A program made the position numbers and the translations under genes. A stretch of DNA of 33,653 nt from Nostoc sp. CCCryo 231-06 (GTDB lineage Bacteria; Cyanobacteriota; Cyanobacteriia; Cyanobacteriales; Nostocaceae): the NCBI GenBank assembly GCA_023522315.1, contig JAHCSU010000567.1:1-33653 (forward strand). Reading direction: 5' to 3'. The notes beneath the pieces were generated by a model that saw only the letters and a list, made by a program, of their open reading frames with translations, did no database searches and was not told the origin of the DNA. Shown here piece by piece: positions 8,961 to 17,168 of the stretch (position 1 is its first letter; every line of letters begins with the position of its first letter).

Positions 8961-9521
8961 ATGAGCTATCCAGATTTCAGCGAACACGGCTATCAAGTTT
9001 TGCGAGAATTAGGACGTAATCGGGAAGGAGGAAGGATTACTTGGCTAGCATCAAAAGTTGATATAGAGGAACACGTGGTAATAAAGCAGTTTTGCTTTTC
9101 TCAAGCTGGTTCTAGTTGGTCTGGGTTCAGAGCTTGCGAAAAAGAAATTCAATTTTTACAGAAACTTAATCATCCTGGTATTCCCCACTATCTCAGTTCT
9201 TTTGATCGACCTGATGGCTTTTGTCTAGTTCAAGAATATATCAATGCCCCATCTTTAGCAAAAACCCGCAGCTTTGCACCAGAGGAAATTAAGCAAATTG
9301 CAGTTAAAGCTTTAGAAATTCTTGTATATTTGCAAAATCGGATTCCGCCAATAATTCATCGAGATATCAAACCGGAAAATATTTTAGTAGATGAGCAACT
9401 TAATGTCTATATAATTGACTTTGGTTTTGCTCGTGTTGAGAGCGAGGAAGTTTCAGCAAGTAGTGTATTTAGAGGTACTCCTGGCTTTATCCCACCAGAG
9501 CAAATGTTTAAACCAACCTAG
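8961..9521 (+). CDS. Truncated Ser/Thr protein kinase (N-terminal part of a broken gene)
   Basis: This is the first 186 residues of a cyanobacterial Hanks-type kinase. It has the N-lobe (VVIKQF with the lysine), HRDIKPEN, IDFGFAR in place of DFG, and GTPGFIPPEQ as the activation-segment end. The frame then stops at a TAG directly after EQMFKPT. The whole lower C-lobe (helix F with the conserved Asp, through helix I) is missing, so stable kinase activity is doubtful. Immediately downstream, in another frame, lies a glycine-rich membrane segment that looks like the tail of such a kinase. The most economical reading is an internal deletion that joined the two ends out of frame. The start ATG at 8961 (MSYPDFSEHGY) fits the family. 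Confidence 0.8.
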   Translation: MSYPDFSEHGYQVLRELGRNREGGRITWLASKVDIEEHVVIKQFCFSQAGSSWSGFRACEKEIQFLQKLNHPGIPHYLSSFDRPDGFCLVQEYINAPSLAKTRSFAPEEIKQIAVKALEILVYLQNRIPPIIHRDIKPENILVDEQLNVYIIDFGFARVESEEVSASSVFRGTPGFIPPEQMFKPT

Positions 9522-9850
9522 GAGTAGCCGGGGCTGTGCCTTGGGCAGTGGGTGGGGCTGTGGGTGCGTTTCTGGGGCTGTATGTGGGTGCGTTTGTGGG
9601 TGCTGCTAGGGATTGGGTTATAAAAAATTTGGCTGAAGACTCATTTACAACTGTACTAATACTACTAACATTAGGATTTGGAGCTAGCGCAGGAACTGGG
9701 ATAGTAGCGGGCTTTCTAAATCAATTTATTTTGTTAGCACTAACAGGAACCAGTTTACCCGCACTTTCCATGTTGCTTTATTCACCCCTAAAAAGACGTA
9801 GGTTAATTACTAAATATCGCCAGTCTGAAGAATCTTTAATTAAACCGTAA
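9512..9850 (+). pseudogene. Remnant: glycine-rich membrane C-terminus of the broken kinase
   Basis: An open frame, shifted relative to the kinase fragment, overlaps its last codons and runs to 9850. It starts with a glycine-zipper-like stretch (GVAGAVPWAVGGAVGAFLG, then YVGAFVGAA), has two further hydrophobic segments (beginning TVLILLTLGFGASAG and FILLALTGTSLPALS), and ends in a basic tail (KRRRLITKYRQ). A GTG at 9536 could start a 104-residue protein, but there is no ribosome-binding site and the frame is open to the exact break point. I read it as the surviving 3' end of the kinase gene. An independent small membrane protein is the alternative. Confidence 0.55.
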
Positions 9851-9856
9851 TCAAAC

Positions 9857-9889
9857 AGATCCCCGACTTCTTAAAGAAGTCGGGGATCT
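9857..9889. repeat. Near-perfect palindrome AGATCCCCGACTTCTT
   Basis: 16 bases (9857-9872) are the exact inverse complement of 9874-9889, with a single central base. It lies 7 bases after the end of the kinase remnant. It could stop transcription there, but the lack of a T-run and the similarity to common intergenic palindromes of Nostoc favour an interspersed repeat. Confidence 0.7.
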
Positions 9890-10073
9890 AGTCTTGTTTG
9901 TGACAAAGATAAGATCGCACTCTCTTTTTTTCTGCCTAACTTAAGATTGCGAAGCCTTTTTTTACAAAGCCTTAATGTAGTGCGGTAAGCGATTGCTATG
10001 CCGTCAAGCTTATCGCTTGAACAAAAAGATTACTATATATAATAACTAACTATCTATGAATATAGGTCAATCT

Positions 10074-10412
10074 ATGTCTACCAAACATATCGCAGAGTAT
10101 TTCAACTTCCTGTCTTCTGAAGACATTAGACTGAAAGACTCAAGAATTGGTATTGAAACAATTCTTTATGAATACATTGATTGTGGACGTTCTCCAGAAG
10201 AAATTGCCCAAATTTATCAAACAATCTCTCTGGAACAAGTATATGCAACAATTCTTTATTATCTGCAAAACAAAGAAACTGTCAGTGCTTACATCAAAAA
10301 CTGGATAGAACACGGTCATAGAATGCGAGAAAAACAGAGGCTTAATCCCCCGCCAGTGTCAGAAAAACTGCGCCAACTCCGAATTGAAAGACAAGCTAAA
10401 CAGCAAGCATGA
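10074..10412 (+). CDS. DUF433 domain protein, probable antitoxin
   Basis: DUF433 proteins are small helix-turn-helix-like proteins often paired with DUF5615 PIN-like toxins. The domain core is clear: DSRIGIETILYEYIDCGRSP, then EEIAQIYQTISLEQVYATILYYL. A charged tail (MREKQRLNPPPVSEKLRQL) probably contacts the partner. The stop codon overlaps the start of the downstream gene (ATGA), showing translational coupling. I chose the ATG at 10074 (MSTKHIAEYF), which is preceded by AGGT seven bases upstream and matches the usual N-terminus. An ATG at 10056 would add six residues. It probably neutralises the partner and represses their own operon. This is inferred from family and gene order. Confidence 0.85.
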   Translation: MSTKHIAEYFNFLSSEDIRLKDSRIGIETILYEYIDCGRSPEEIAQIYQTISLEQVYATILYYLQNKETVSAYIKNWIEHGHRMREKQRLNPPPVSEKLRQLRIERQAKQQA

Positions 10413-10771
10413 CACTGCAATATCTGATTGATGAAAATGTCAATCCTATATATCCAAATCAAATTAGACTACGAGAACCTGAGATTGCGATTAAAGTGGT
10501 AGGAGAATCAGGAACTCCACCAAAAAGTACACTCGATCCAGAAATTCTGTGTTGGTGTGAGGATAATAATTTTATATTAGTGACAAATAACCGAACTTCT
10601 ATGCCAGTACATTTAGCTGACCATATTGTTGTTAATCGTCACGTACCAGGAATTTTTATCCTCAATCCAAACTTAAGTATTGGTGAAAATATAGAAGAAC
10701 TCATAATAGTTGCTTTGGCATCAGAAGACGATGAATATCAAGACAGAATAATTTATTTACCCTTACCCTAA
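10409..10771 (+). CDS. DUF5615 PIN-like protein, probable toxin
   Basis: A 120-residue protein with the DUF5615 (Mut7-C/PIN-like nuclease fold) signature. It has the YLIDENV acidic motif at the N-terminus, a mid-region CWCEDNNFILVTNNR where an Asp and the strand-turn TNN are expected, and a long acidic C-terminus. The start ATG overlaps the antitoxin stop by the tetramer ATGA. In this family the acidic residues are proposed to coordinate a metal for RNA cleavage, which has not been shown here. The pair is probably a type II toxin-antitoxin-like module, common in cyanobacterial accessory regions. Confidence 0.85.
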   Translation: MTLQYLIDENVNPIYPNQIRLREPEIAIKVVGESGTPPKSTLDPEILCWCEDNNFILVTNNRTSMPVHLADHIVVNRHVPGIFILNPNLSIGENIEELIIVALASEDDEYQDRIIYLPLP

Positions 10772-10782
10772 AAATAGGCGAT

Positions 10783-10809
10783 TACCTACGGTACGCTACG
10801 CGATCGCTA
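10783..10809. repeat. Short palindromic repeat with HIP1 octamer
   Basis: CCTACGGTACGCTACG followed by GCGATCGC-type sequence, between the toxin stop and the Uma2 gene. The CTACG vocabulary matches the repeat at 11651-11708. Confidence 0.4.
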
Positions 10810-10861
10810 ACTACAAGACTGCTAAAATAAATCCATAACTAGTTGATGCCGTATCCATTCT

Positions 10862-11563
10862 ATGACCATAGCTCAAGAATTAGATTCTCAAAAAGGCATC
10901 TGCCAAGATGTTATATTTCCCCCTGGTGATCTATATAGTGATGAACCTCCCTTGGAAACCGAACTACATCTACGGCAAATAATCCTACTTTTAACATGTC
11001 TGGAATGGTTGTGGCGAGATAGAAATAATTTCTATGCGGCGGGAAATCTGACTATCTATTACAGTCCACGCCAACGCAAATCAGAATACTTCCGAGGGCC
11101 AGACTTTTTTGTAGTACTGGGAACTGAACGTAAAACCCGCAAAAGTTGGGTAGTCTGGGAAGAAGATGGCAAATATCCGAATGTAATTCTAGAAATTTTG
11201 TCTGACTCAACAGCTAATACTGATAAAGGTTTAAAAAAAGAAATTTATCAAGATACTTTCCGCACGTTGGATTATTTTTGGTTCGACCCTTACACACAAG
11301 AATTTGCGGGATTTCATTTAGTAGATGGAGAATATCAACCTCTACAAGCAAGTAAGCAAGGATATTTGTGGAGTCAACAACTAGGGTTATATTTGGGAGC
11401 TTATCAGGGATTATTGCGGTTTTTTACACGAGATGGTCAACTAGTACCAACACCTGAAGAAACGGCAGGACAAGCACAACAAAAGGCAGAACAAGCAGAA
11501 CAAAAGGCAGAACGTTTGGCAGCAAAACTGCGCGAGTTAAATATCGATCCAGATACAATTTAG
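10862..11563 (+). CDS. Uma2 (DUF820) family restriction-endonuclease-fold protein
   Basis: Uma2/DUF820 proteins have the PD-(D/E)XK nuclease fold and are greatly expanded in cyanobacteria; their biological role is not settled. The core is visible: GPDFFVVL (the PD strand), VILEILSDST (the E-x-L strand and turn), and the following KEIYQDTFRTLDYFWFDP. The expected lysine in the ExK position is not obvious; the family often shows E-x-L here. The C-terminal 35 residues form a charged repeated helix (QAQQKAEQAEQKAERL), a common Uma2 tail. The 233-residue length is normal. It stands in the same direction as the toxin-antitoxin pair but separated by 90 bases with a repeat, so it is probably a separate unit. 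Confidence 0.88.
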   Translation: MTIAQELDSQKGICQDVIFPPGDLYSDEPPLETELHLRQIILLLTCLEWLWRDRNNFYAAGNLTIYYSPRQRKSEYFRGPDFFVVLGTERKTRKSWVVWEEDGKYPNVILEILSDSTANTDKGLKKEIYQDTFRTLDYFWFDPYTQEFAGFHLVDGEYQPLQASKQGYLWSQQLGLYLGAYQGLLRFFTRDGQLVPTPEETAGQAQQKAEQAEQKAERLAAKLRELNIDPDTI

Positions 11564-11650
11564 ATTACTGCGATCGCTTCACTAATTCATTTATAAAAAT
11601 CATATTTAATTTTTGAAATTATCTATGTAGGTGGGAAGTTGGGACTTGTA

Positions 11651-11708
11651 CTGAGCGTACCCCTGCGGGGAAGCAAGCTACGCGTAGCGTCTCGTAGAGA
11701 AGCCGAAG
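11651..11708. repeat. Interspersed palindromic repeat
   Basis: Nested palindromes CCCCTGCGGGG and CTACGCGTAG, then TCTCGTAGAGA, between Uma2 and the convergent nucleotidyltransferase gene. It is the same family as 3629-3683 and shares CGTAGAGAAG with 28198-28290. Confidence 0.65.
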
Positions 11709-11767
11709 TAGTAGGAAATATGGAATCACGCTTTTCGAGTTGAGGGCGAGTTTTTTCAGAAATCAAA

Positions 11768-14500
11768 TCATAGTCCTATAGGATAGTGTTGTGCTAAAAA
11801 CTCCTCAGCTTCAGTCTTATCTTTAATCACTCCATCTAAGGTAGCAGCAACGACATCATCTAATATTTGCCGATACTGTGGCCCTGGTGTGTAACCCAGT
11901 TTCTTTAAATCATTGCCATTCAATAGTGGCTGCACATTAGCCCAAATAGTTAAATATTCCCAAATCTGATGTCTAAGCGATCGCGGACTTTGCACGGCGA
12001 TTAAAATCAGCATAGGTAAATCGTACTGTCGCAACAACTGCATTACTTGACTGGGACTTTGACACTTAGGCAAAGATTCCATCACCTCAGTTTGGGCAGA
12101 AGCCAAGTTTTGCAAGCGTTTAATGCTATCCTCTTGCAGTTGCAGATTTTTTGCTACTTTCACTCGATATTGTGCTGCTAGATGGGTGATTAACGCTTCT
12201 AAGCGCATTTCCCAATGAATGAGAGTTTGTTCAGCATCAAATCGCCGCAAGCAGCGTTCTAGCAAACGTAATTGTCGCAGGAGTTCTGCGTCTAGCTTGA
12301 GGGTAGGATGGATACATTGCAATGCCCCTAAATTATCGAGTAACTGCAAAGCCGATTTCCAATAGGGGGCTTCTAGGATGTGTTTTAATTCTGTTTTCAG
12401 TCGAGTTTGCAGGGCTGGAGTTTTGCTATTCTCTTGAGCAGTGCGATCGTAAACGCCACTGTTGATGGCATAGCGGATAAACTCTTCAGTTTGTGGTTCA
12501 ATTTGAAATCCGAAGCGCACAGCAAAGCGCACACCACGATAAATCCGGGTGGGATCTTCGATAAAGCTGTTGGGGTGTAAAACCCGAATTTGCCTAGCTT
12601 GTAAATCTAGTAATCCACCAAAAAAATCGAGTAATTCACCGGCACGGGGAGTAGTGAGGCGCAAGGCGATCGCATTGATGGTAAAATCTCGACGATACAA
12701 GTCTTGACGAATAGAACTCGCCTCAACTTCTGGATTTGCTGCTGGATAAGGATAGAATTCTGTTCTAGCGGTGGCAATATCTACCCAAAGAGAATCTAAT
12801 TCTGGATCTTTGTGCCACAGCAAAGCAGCAGTTTGAAAAGCCCCGTGAATTTCTAAGCGAGCCGCAGGGTAAAGTTGTTGGAGTGCTTTTGCTAGTTCTA
12901 CACCAGCACCAACATCTGCTGATTTGTGAAAGCCATCAACTACAAGATCAATATCTTGAATCATCAAAGTGCCCGATGCTGCTTGAGCTAGCAGTAAATC
13001 CCGCACTGCACCCCCCACAAGATAAAGATGCCAACCCCGTTTTTCTGCCTCTTGCGATGCTGTAGTGAGTAATTGCCACAGTTGCGGAGCAAGGCGATTT
13101 TGCAACTCAGTGCTGAGAGGAATTTTGAATTTTGTTAGCGCAGCGTTAGCGTCATTTTGAATTTTGAATTTTTGTCCGTCTTCGTCTTCATCCCTTTCTT
13201 GATGTAATTCCCGCAAGACATCAGTACGAGTAACCAGACCAACTAACTGTTCATTCTCCAATACTGGTAAGCGTCCGATATCATAAGTCACCATCAGCGA
13301 CTCAATTTGTGGCAGTGTTGTATCTGGTGCGATCGTTTTAAGATTTGTGGTCATGTAGCCTTTAACTGGCGCATGACTAAATCCGTGGTGCAAAGCGATA
13401 TCAATATCTCGCCGCGAAATAATACCTACTAGTTGCCCTTGGGCATCGACTACAGATAAACCAGAGTGTCCATAGCGTAATAAAATGCGCTGGGCTTCGG
13501 CAATTGTGGTTTCAGGTAGAATTGTGCGAACAGGAGAGGACATCAAGTCCCTAGCGGTGAGGGGATGGGGAATTTGTGCTTTTACCCCGTCAAGGAGTTG
13601 TTTTAATATTGCCTCTGAATCAACTCCCCTTAAGTTTAGCGATGCAGCTTGTGAATGACCGCCGCCACCTAGAAGTTGGAATAATACATTAAGATTCGTT
13701 TTAGAAATATGCGATCGCCCAATTACAGTTAAGCGTGAATCACTTTCATCCAAAGCATATTCATTAGCCAACAGTAGGGCATCAATTTCGGTTAATTCCA
13801 CGAGTTCCGATGCCAAACTCGATAACCCAGGCACAAAATTTTTAGTTCTTAGAGTTACCCAAGCAACCGTATATCCATGTAGGCAAAGATATTCTAAATT
13901 TTCCAGCGATTCAGTTAATAACTGCTGCAATTGCACAGACAAACCAGGGTCACGGTAGGTGGAAATTACCGATAAACTCGCACCTTGTTGCATCAACCAA
14001 GCCAAAGCTAGGGCATCCCGTGGTGTGGACTGGTCATAAGTCAAAGAGCCAGTGTCAACGTGGATACCCAAAGCCATCACAGTTGCTTCGGCAGGAGTCA
14101 AAGAAATTTCCTGTTGTTGCAATTGTTCAACTATTAAAGTTGTGGTTGCTCCAACTGAAGAAATATATGATTCGGTAGCCGGAATATCTGATTCTTGTCC
14201 TAAGTGATGGTCATAAATTATAATCTCTGTAAGATGGGGTAAATCTAACCACTCAGAAGCTTTACCCAAGCGATCGCGCTGTTGCGTATCCACCACAGTC
14301 AGAGAACGAATTTTTTCTGGATTCACCGAACGGCGTTCAATTAGGGGATATTCATCCCGATGCAATGCTAAAAAATCCCTTACAGGAGGGTGAGAACCGC
14401 CACTCAGCACAATCTTACTTCCCGGTAGTAAGCGCGTTAACCCTACCGCAGCCCCTAGTGCGTCAAAATCTGCTGTTGTGTGGCAAAGAATTAAATCCAT
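11768..14500 (-). CDS. DHH-CBS-CBS-tRNA nucleotidyltransferase fusion protein
   Basis: A 910-residue multidomain protein. Residues 1-310 are a DHH/DHHA1 phosphoesterase: [20 protein letters not shown] and [10 protein letters not shown]. Two CBS domains follow ([14 protein letters not shown] and [12 protein letters not shown]), likely sensing an adenine nucleotide. From about residue 480 comes a class II CCA-adding/poly(A)-polymerase domain: [30 protein letters not shown] and [16 protein letters not shown]. The last part matches the tRNA-binding region. In some cyanobacteria separate CC- and A-adding enzymes share CCA synthesis; which activity this one has cannot be read by eye. I start at the ATG at 14500 (MDLILCHTT). 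An in-frame GTG at 14863 would add 121 codons through hairpin-repeat DNA and is rejected. A repeat element lies in frame at residues 443-460. Confidence 0.88.
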   Translation of the reverse strand: MDLILCHTTADFDALGAAVGLTRLLPGSKIVLSGGSHPPVRDFLALHRDEYPLIERRSVNPEKIRSLTVVDTQQRDRLGKASEWLDLPHLTEIIIYDHHLGQESDIPATESYISSVGATTTLIVEQLQQQEISLTPAEATVMALGIHVDTGSLTYDQSTPRDALALAWLMQQGASLSVISTYRDPGLSVQLQQLLTESLENLEYLCLHGYTVAWVTLRTKNFVPGLSSLASELVELTEIDALLLANEYALDESDSRLTVIGRSHISKTNLNVLFQLLGGGGHSQAASLNLRGVDSEAILKQLLDGVKAQIPHPLTARDLMSSPVRTILPETTIAEAQRILLRYGHSGLSVVDAQGQLVGIISRRDIDIALHHGFSHAPVKGYMTTNLKTIAPDTTLPQIESLMVTYDIGRLPVLENEQLVGLVTRTDVLRELHQERDEDEDGQKFKIQNDANAALTKFKIPLSTELQNRLAPQLWQLLTTASQEAEKRGWHLYLVGGAVRDLLLAQAASGTLMIQDIDLVVDGFHKSADVGAGVELAKALQQLYPAARLEIHGAFQTAALLWHKDPELDSLWVDIATARTEFYPYPAANPEVEASSIRQDLYRRDFTINAIALRLTTPRAGELLDFFGGLLDLQARQIRVLHPNSFIEDPTRIYRGVRFAVRFGFQIEPQTEEFIRYAINSGVYDRTAQENSKTPALQTRLKTELKHILEAPYWKSALQLLDNLGALQCIHPTLKLDAELLRQLRLLERCLRRFDAEQTLIHWEMRLEALITHLAAQYRVKVAKNLQLQEDSIKRLQNLASAQTEVMESLPKCQSPSQVMQLLRQYDLPMLILIAVQSPRSLRHQIWEYLTIWANVQPLLNGNDLKKLGYTPGPQYRQILDDVVAATLDGVIKDKTEAEEFLAQHYPIGL
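13121..13172. repeat. Interspersed repeat inserted in frame in the nucleotidyltransferase gene
   Basis: The minus strand reads AATTCAAAATTCAAAATGAC, then GCTAACGCTGCGCTAAC, then AAAATTCAAAAT. Nearly the same element, shorter by one CTAACGC-like step, is at 21858-21899 in an intergenic space. It encodes the linker [17 protein letters not shown] between the second CBS domain and the nucleotidyltransferase domain. Confidence 0.75.
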
Positions 14501-14744
14501 ATTAAGCTTTTTTCTGGTAAAATACTTGTGGTTTGCTTCACCCACATTGGTGTCTGATAAGCCTCTGTCCAGTAGCATAGCGACTATTGGTAAGCGACTC
14601 CGTTGCACAGCATGAAAAGAAGTCGGCACATCTTGATTAATACAAATTACCGATTGGTTTGTCCAATAGCGCGAATAAGCCAGCACATCATCCAGGATAG
14701 TAAAATTTGTAGGGTACAAGGTAACGCTTCGGCTTCGCTCAGGG

Positions 14745-14770
14745 TTACACCGAGCGAAGTCGAGGTGTAA
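14745..14770. repeat. Hairpin with loop GAGCGAAGTCGA
   Basis: TTACACC (14745-14751) pairs exactly with GGTGTAA (14764-14770) around the 12-base loop GAGCGAAGTCGA. The same loop on the opposite strand, with another 7-bp stem, is at 25095-25120. An overlapping alternative pairing GTAAC/GTTAC (14721-14725 with 14744-14748) is also possible. Confidence 0.75.
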
Positions 14771-14939
14771 GAATTTGTAGTCTGCGGTAGGGCATTCCGT
14801 GGACTTAAAACAAAGCTCAACGCCTCCTAAGCAATAGCCGGATTGGAAAAGATACGCCTGCACTGTACAGCTTGCTGTCAGCGTGGGAGTATGTCACTGT
14901 AAGACATATCACTATTTCGCTGTATTGGGAGAAGCAAAA

Positions 14940-15128
14940 ATGACCATAATATTCCAATTCGCTTTGATAAGCCTAGTTCTATTGTCTTTTGTCCTGGTTG
15001 TTGGCGTTCCCGTTGCTTACGCCACTCCCCAAAATTGGGTTGAATCTAAAAAACTGCTCTGGGTTGGTTCCGCCGCCTGGATTGCTTTGGTATTTTTAGT
15101 TGGTTTGTTAAACTTTTTTGTCGTGTAG
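14940..15128 (+). CDS. psbZ: Photosystem II protein PsbZ (Ycf9)
   Basis: PsbZ is a small two-helix thylakoid protein at the edge of the photosystem II core that stabilises its contact with antenna proteins. The 62-residue product begins [16 protein letters not shown], has a first membrane helix at about 3-25, the hydrophilic turn [12 protein letters not shown], and a second helix at about 38-60 ending LNFFVV. This is the standard length and sequence. The start is the ATG at 14940, preceded by GGGAG nine bases before it. A longer frame from TTG at 14883 adds a non-homologous 19 residues. It precedes ribH in the same direction with a 188-base gap, a neighbourhood I recall from other cyanobacteria. 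Confidence 0.97.
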   Translation: MTIIFQFALISLVLLSFVLVVGVPVAYATPQNWVESKKLLWVGSAAWIALVFLVGLLNFFVV

Positions 15129-15316
15129 GCGACGGCTTCACTCTGGCGCAGACACATAATATAAGAACTAGAGGGGCAGAAAAGCTAAGGTCAAAGACCA
15201 AAGGAGAAAAGGAGAAATTTTTTCCGATTTCCTTTTTTTAACCGTGCTTTCCTGCTCCTCTACATTTAAATAAGAAATGTATATTGGCCAGAACTATAGT
15301 TGATTAAGAGGCAGTC

Positions 15317-15895
15317 ATGGCAGTTTTCGAGGGAACTTTTACCCAAACGGAGCCTTTGCGGTTTGCAGTGGTGATTGGTCGATTCAATGACCTAGTTACC
15401 GGAAAGCTGCTAGAGGGATGTCAAGATTGCTTGAAACGCCACGGTGTAGATCCTAACCCCCAAGGTAATCAGGTGGACTATGTTTGGGTTCCGGGAAGTT
15501 TTGAGGTACCTTTAGTAGCTCGACAACTAGCACTTTCCCATCGTTATGATGCTGTAATTTGTCTAGGTGCAGTTATTAGAGGGCAAACACCCCATTTTGA
15601 TTATGTATCCGCCGAAGTTTCTAAAGGCATTGCCGCCGCTAGCTTTCAAACTGGAGTGCCAGTAATTTTTGGCATTTTGACAGTAGATACTATGCAGCAA
15701 GCCTTAGAACGGGCAGGCATCAAAGGTAATCATGGCTGGGATTATGCCATGAATGCCCTAGAAATGGCAAGTCTGATGCGACAACTGCGTTCTAACCTGG
15801 CAGAGCCATATTCTCGTAACAGCCAGTCTTTGCCAGCCTCTTTTCAAAGTGCCAGCATCGGCAATTTAACTGCGGAGTCAGAAGAACTCGGCTAA
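15317..15895 (+). CDS. ribH: 6,7-dimethyl-8-ribityllumazine synthase
   Basis: RibH joins the ribitylaminouracil intermediate and dihydroxybutanone phosphate to give lumazine, the next-to-last step of riboflavin synthesis. Family motifs are clear: [44 protein letters not shown] with the catalytic His, [13 protein letters not shown], and [13 protein letters not shown] [15 protein letters not shown]. The first 160 residues match the usual length. The final 30 residues (from RSNLAEP, Ser/Glu-rich) form a low-complexity tail that is unlikely to be part of the fold. The ATG at 15317 is followed by MAVFEGTF, typical for cyanobacteria, and preceded by GAGGCAG. Confidence 0.97.
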   Translation: MAVFEGTFTQTEPLRFAVVIGRFNDLVTGKLLEGCQDCLKRHGVDPNPQGNQVDYVWVPGSFEVPLVARQLALSHRYDAVICLGAVIRGQTPHFDYVSAEVSKGIAAASFQTGVPVIFGILTVDTMQQALERAGIKGNHGWDYAMNALEMASLMRQLRSNLAEPYSRNSQSLPASFQSASIGNLTAESEELG

Positions 15896-15955
15896 ATGAG
15901 TGCTGAGTTATGAGTGCTGAGTTATGAGTTAAAAAACTCGGCACTCAAAACTAAA
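15896..15955 (+). repeat. Tandem 14-mer repeat forming a hairpin after ribH
   Basis: ATGAGTGCTGAGTT occurs twice in tandem (15896-15909, 15910-15923), followed by a third partial copy ATGAGTT. Downstream, AACTCGGCACTCA is the inverse complement of TGAGTGCTGAGTT with one G-T wobble, so the second copy can form a 13-bp stem. It follows directly on the ribH stop and may act as its terminator, but there is no strong T-run. Confidence 0.6.
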
Positions 15956-16010
15956 TAAAGGGGTTGACAAAGAGGGATAAATCTGAGATATTTGTATATG
16001 GCAATTGATT

Positions 16011-16082
16011 GCGGGTGTGGCTCAGTGGTAGAGCGTCACCTTGCCAAGGTGAATGTCGCGCGTTCGAATCGCGTCACCCGCT
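16011..16082 (+). tRNA. tRNA-Gly (anticodon GCC)
   Basis: A complete cloverleaf. Acceptor arms GCGGGTG (16011-16017) and CACCCGC (16075-16081) pair fully, with T16082 as discriminator. The D-loop region is GCTCAGTGGTAGAGC. The anticodon stem TCACC/GGTGA encloses loop TTGCCAA with anticodon GCC at 16043-16045. The T-arm is CGCGC-GTTCGAATC-GCGTC-like with the GTTCGAATC signature. CCA is not encoded, so it must be added enzymatically; a CCA-type nucleotidyltransferase gene is nearby at 11768-14500. Confidence 0.96.
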
Positions 16083-16090
16083 TCCAACTA

Positions 16091-16132
16091 AAACCTCTTG
16101 AAGTTAAAAACTGCAAGAGGTTTAGTGTTTTT
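16091..16132 (+). terminator. Rho-independent-type terminator after tRNA-Gly
   Basis: AAACCTCTTG (16091-16100) pairs with CAAGAGGTTT (16114-16123), a perfect 10-bp stem. It is followed by AGTGTTTTT. Confidence 0.75.
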
Positions 16133-16756
16133 AGGGTGCATTAAATCAGTGAACAGTGAACAGTTAATCATTGGAAGTAGTCGGAGATTTGATCCCGACT
16201 GAAGCACGCCACTTATATTTGTGGGGGACTCTGACTCCCAACGGACAAATTAACTGATAACTGATAATTGATAACTGTTGAAGTCTTCGGCGATTCGCAC
16301 TACACTCTTGTGAATCACTCCTAATGTGGACAAATCGAGCAAACAAATCGTCTACTGTCTCAATTTGAATATCGCCCACAAAAAGAAGCGTTACCCACTT
16401 GCTAAGAAATATAAAACCCAGCTTTAGACTGGTGTAGATATAGATTAGCTTGGCTACAATCTTTGTGTGTCATCACAATAAATGGCCAAAAAGGCAACCA
16501 CATTATCTTTAAAGCGACAAATGAAGAGAAGGAAATTTTTACAGATTGCCAGCTATGGGGAAAGATTACAAACAGAGAACCTCGTACTGATATGGCAATT
16601 AGGATATTTAGAGTCTGCTGCATCTACTGTTTGCAATGATGGCAATGTTTGAATTGCCTGTTTATTTTCATAGAAAGAGAAGCCTTATCAGGCATTTACC
16701 AAGGAATCATATTCTCGCAGTTCGTGTATAAACACGCTCAAGTTACTAGAACGCTT
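16133..16756. other. Intergenic region with short tandem repeats
   Basis: No supported gene. Minus-strand frames at 16164-16379 and 16402-16623 show no family features. Tandem heptamer-like units occur: GTGAACA repeats near 16150-16163 and TAACTGA/TAATTGA units near 16252-16278. The 3' end holds the promoter of the zinc-ribbon membrane gene. Confidence 0.5.
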
Positions 16757-17164
16757 GTGCAATCTCAAAAACCCGAAAAAATAGATTTCAATACCGAATA
16801 TCCCTGTCCCTGTCGTCGCCGGGGTCAGTTAGTTCCGATTACGCTGACAGAAGCATTTGGTTGCGATCGCTGTCAGCAAATCTTTGTAGTAGAAGATAAT
16901 GGTCATGTCCTAGAACAGCTTTCTACCACCTATCCCTACAAACGGGCTTGGCGTTGGATGGGAAATAGTTGGCATGTTGTCCATCCGCGCTTGGGAGAAA
17001 GCTATCTGCCTATAGCACTTGGCATTATTTTCGTGCTAGTGATTATATGGCTACCATTAGCACTGCGATTGGCAAATGGTTCCAGCATTGTTGCTTGGGC
17101 AATGGTGGCGGTGCTATTGGCTATTCTGCCAGCACTAATGGTCTGGCTTACCTACAGACGCTAA
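16757..17164 (+). CDS. Zinc-ribbon membrane protein of unknown function
   Basis: The product (135 aa from a GTG at 16757) starts with a hydrophilic domain that has CPC at 17-19 and CDRC at 36-39. These four cysteines can form one zinc ribbon. Next come a basic/aromatic segment (YPYKRAWRWMGNSWHVVHP) and two strongly hydrophobic helices (beginning YLPIALGIIFVLVIIWLPLA and VAWAMVAVLLAILPALMVWL). The cysteine domain is likely cytoplasmic and the pair of helices anchors it. Starts further upstream (TTG at 16649) would add 36 residues with no similarity to the core. The stop is 4 bases before the ProA-like gene, so the two are almost certainly co-transcribed. I do not know its function; a role together with the ProA-like protein is inferred only from position. 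Confidence 0.72.
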   Translation: MQSQKPEKIDFNTEYPCPCRRRGQLVPITLTEAFGCDRCQQIFVVEDNGHVLEQLSTTYPYKRAWRWMGNSWHVVHPRLGESYLPIALGIIFVLVIIWLPLALRLANGSSIVAWAMVAVLLAILPALMVWLTYRR

Positions 17165-17168
17165 CTCA

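Noticed and set aside
14501-14863. 121-codon extension of the nucleotidyltransferase gene from a GTG
   Set aside because: It reads through the hairpin repeat at 14721-14770; the DHH domain starts directly at the ATG at 14500.
16164-16623. Two minus-strand frames between tRNA-Gly and the zinc-ribbon gene
   Set aside because: Low-complexity, partly from short tandem repeats, no family features.
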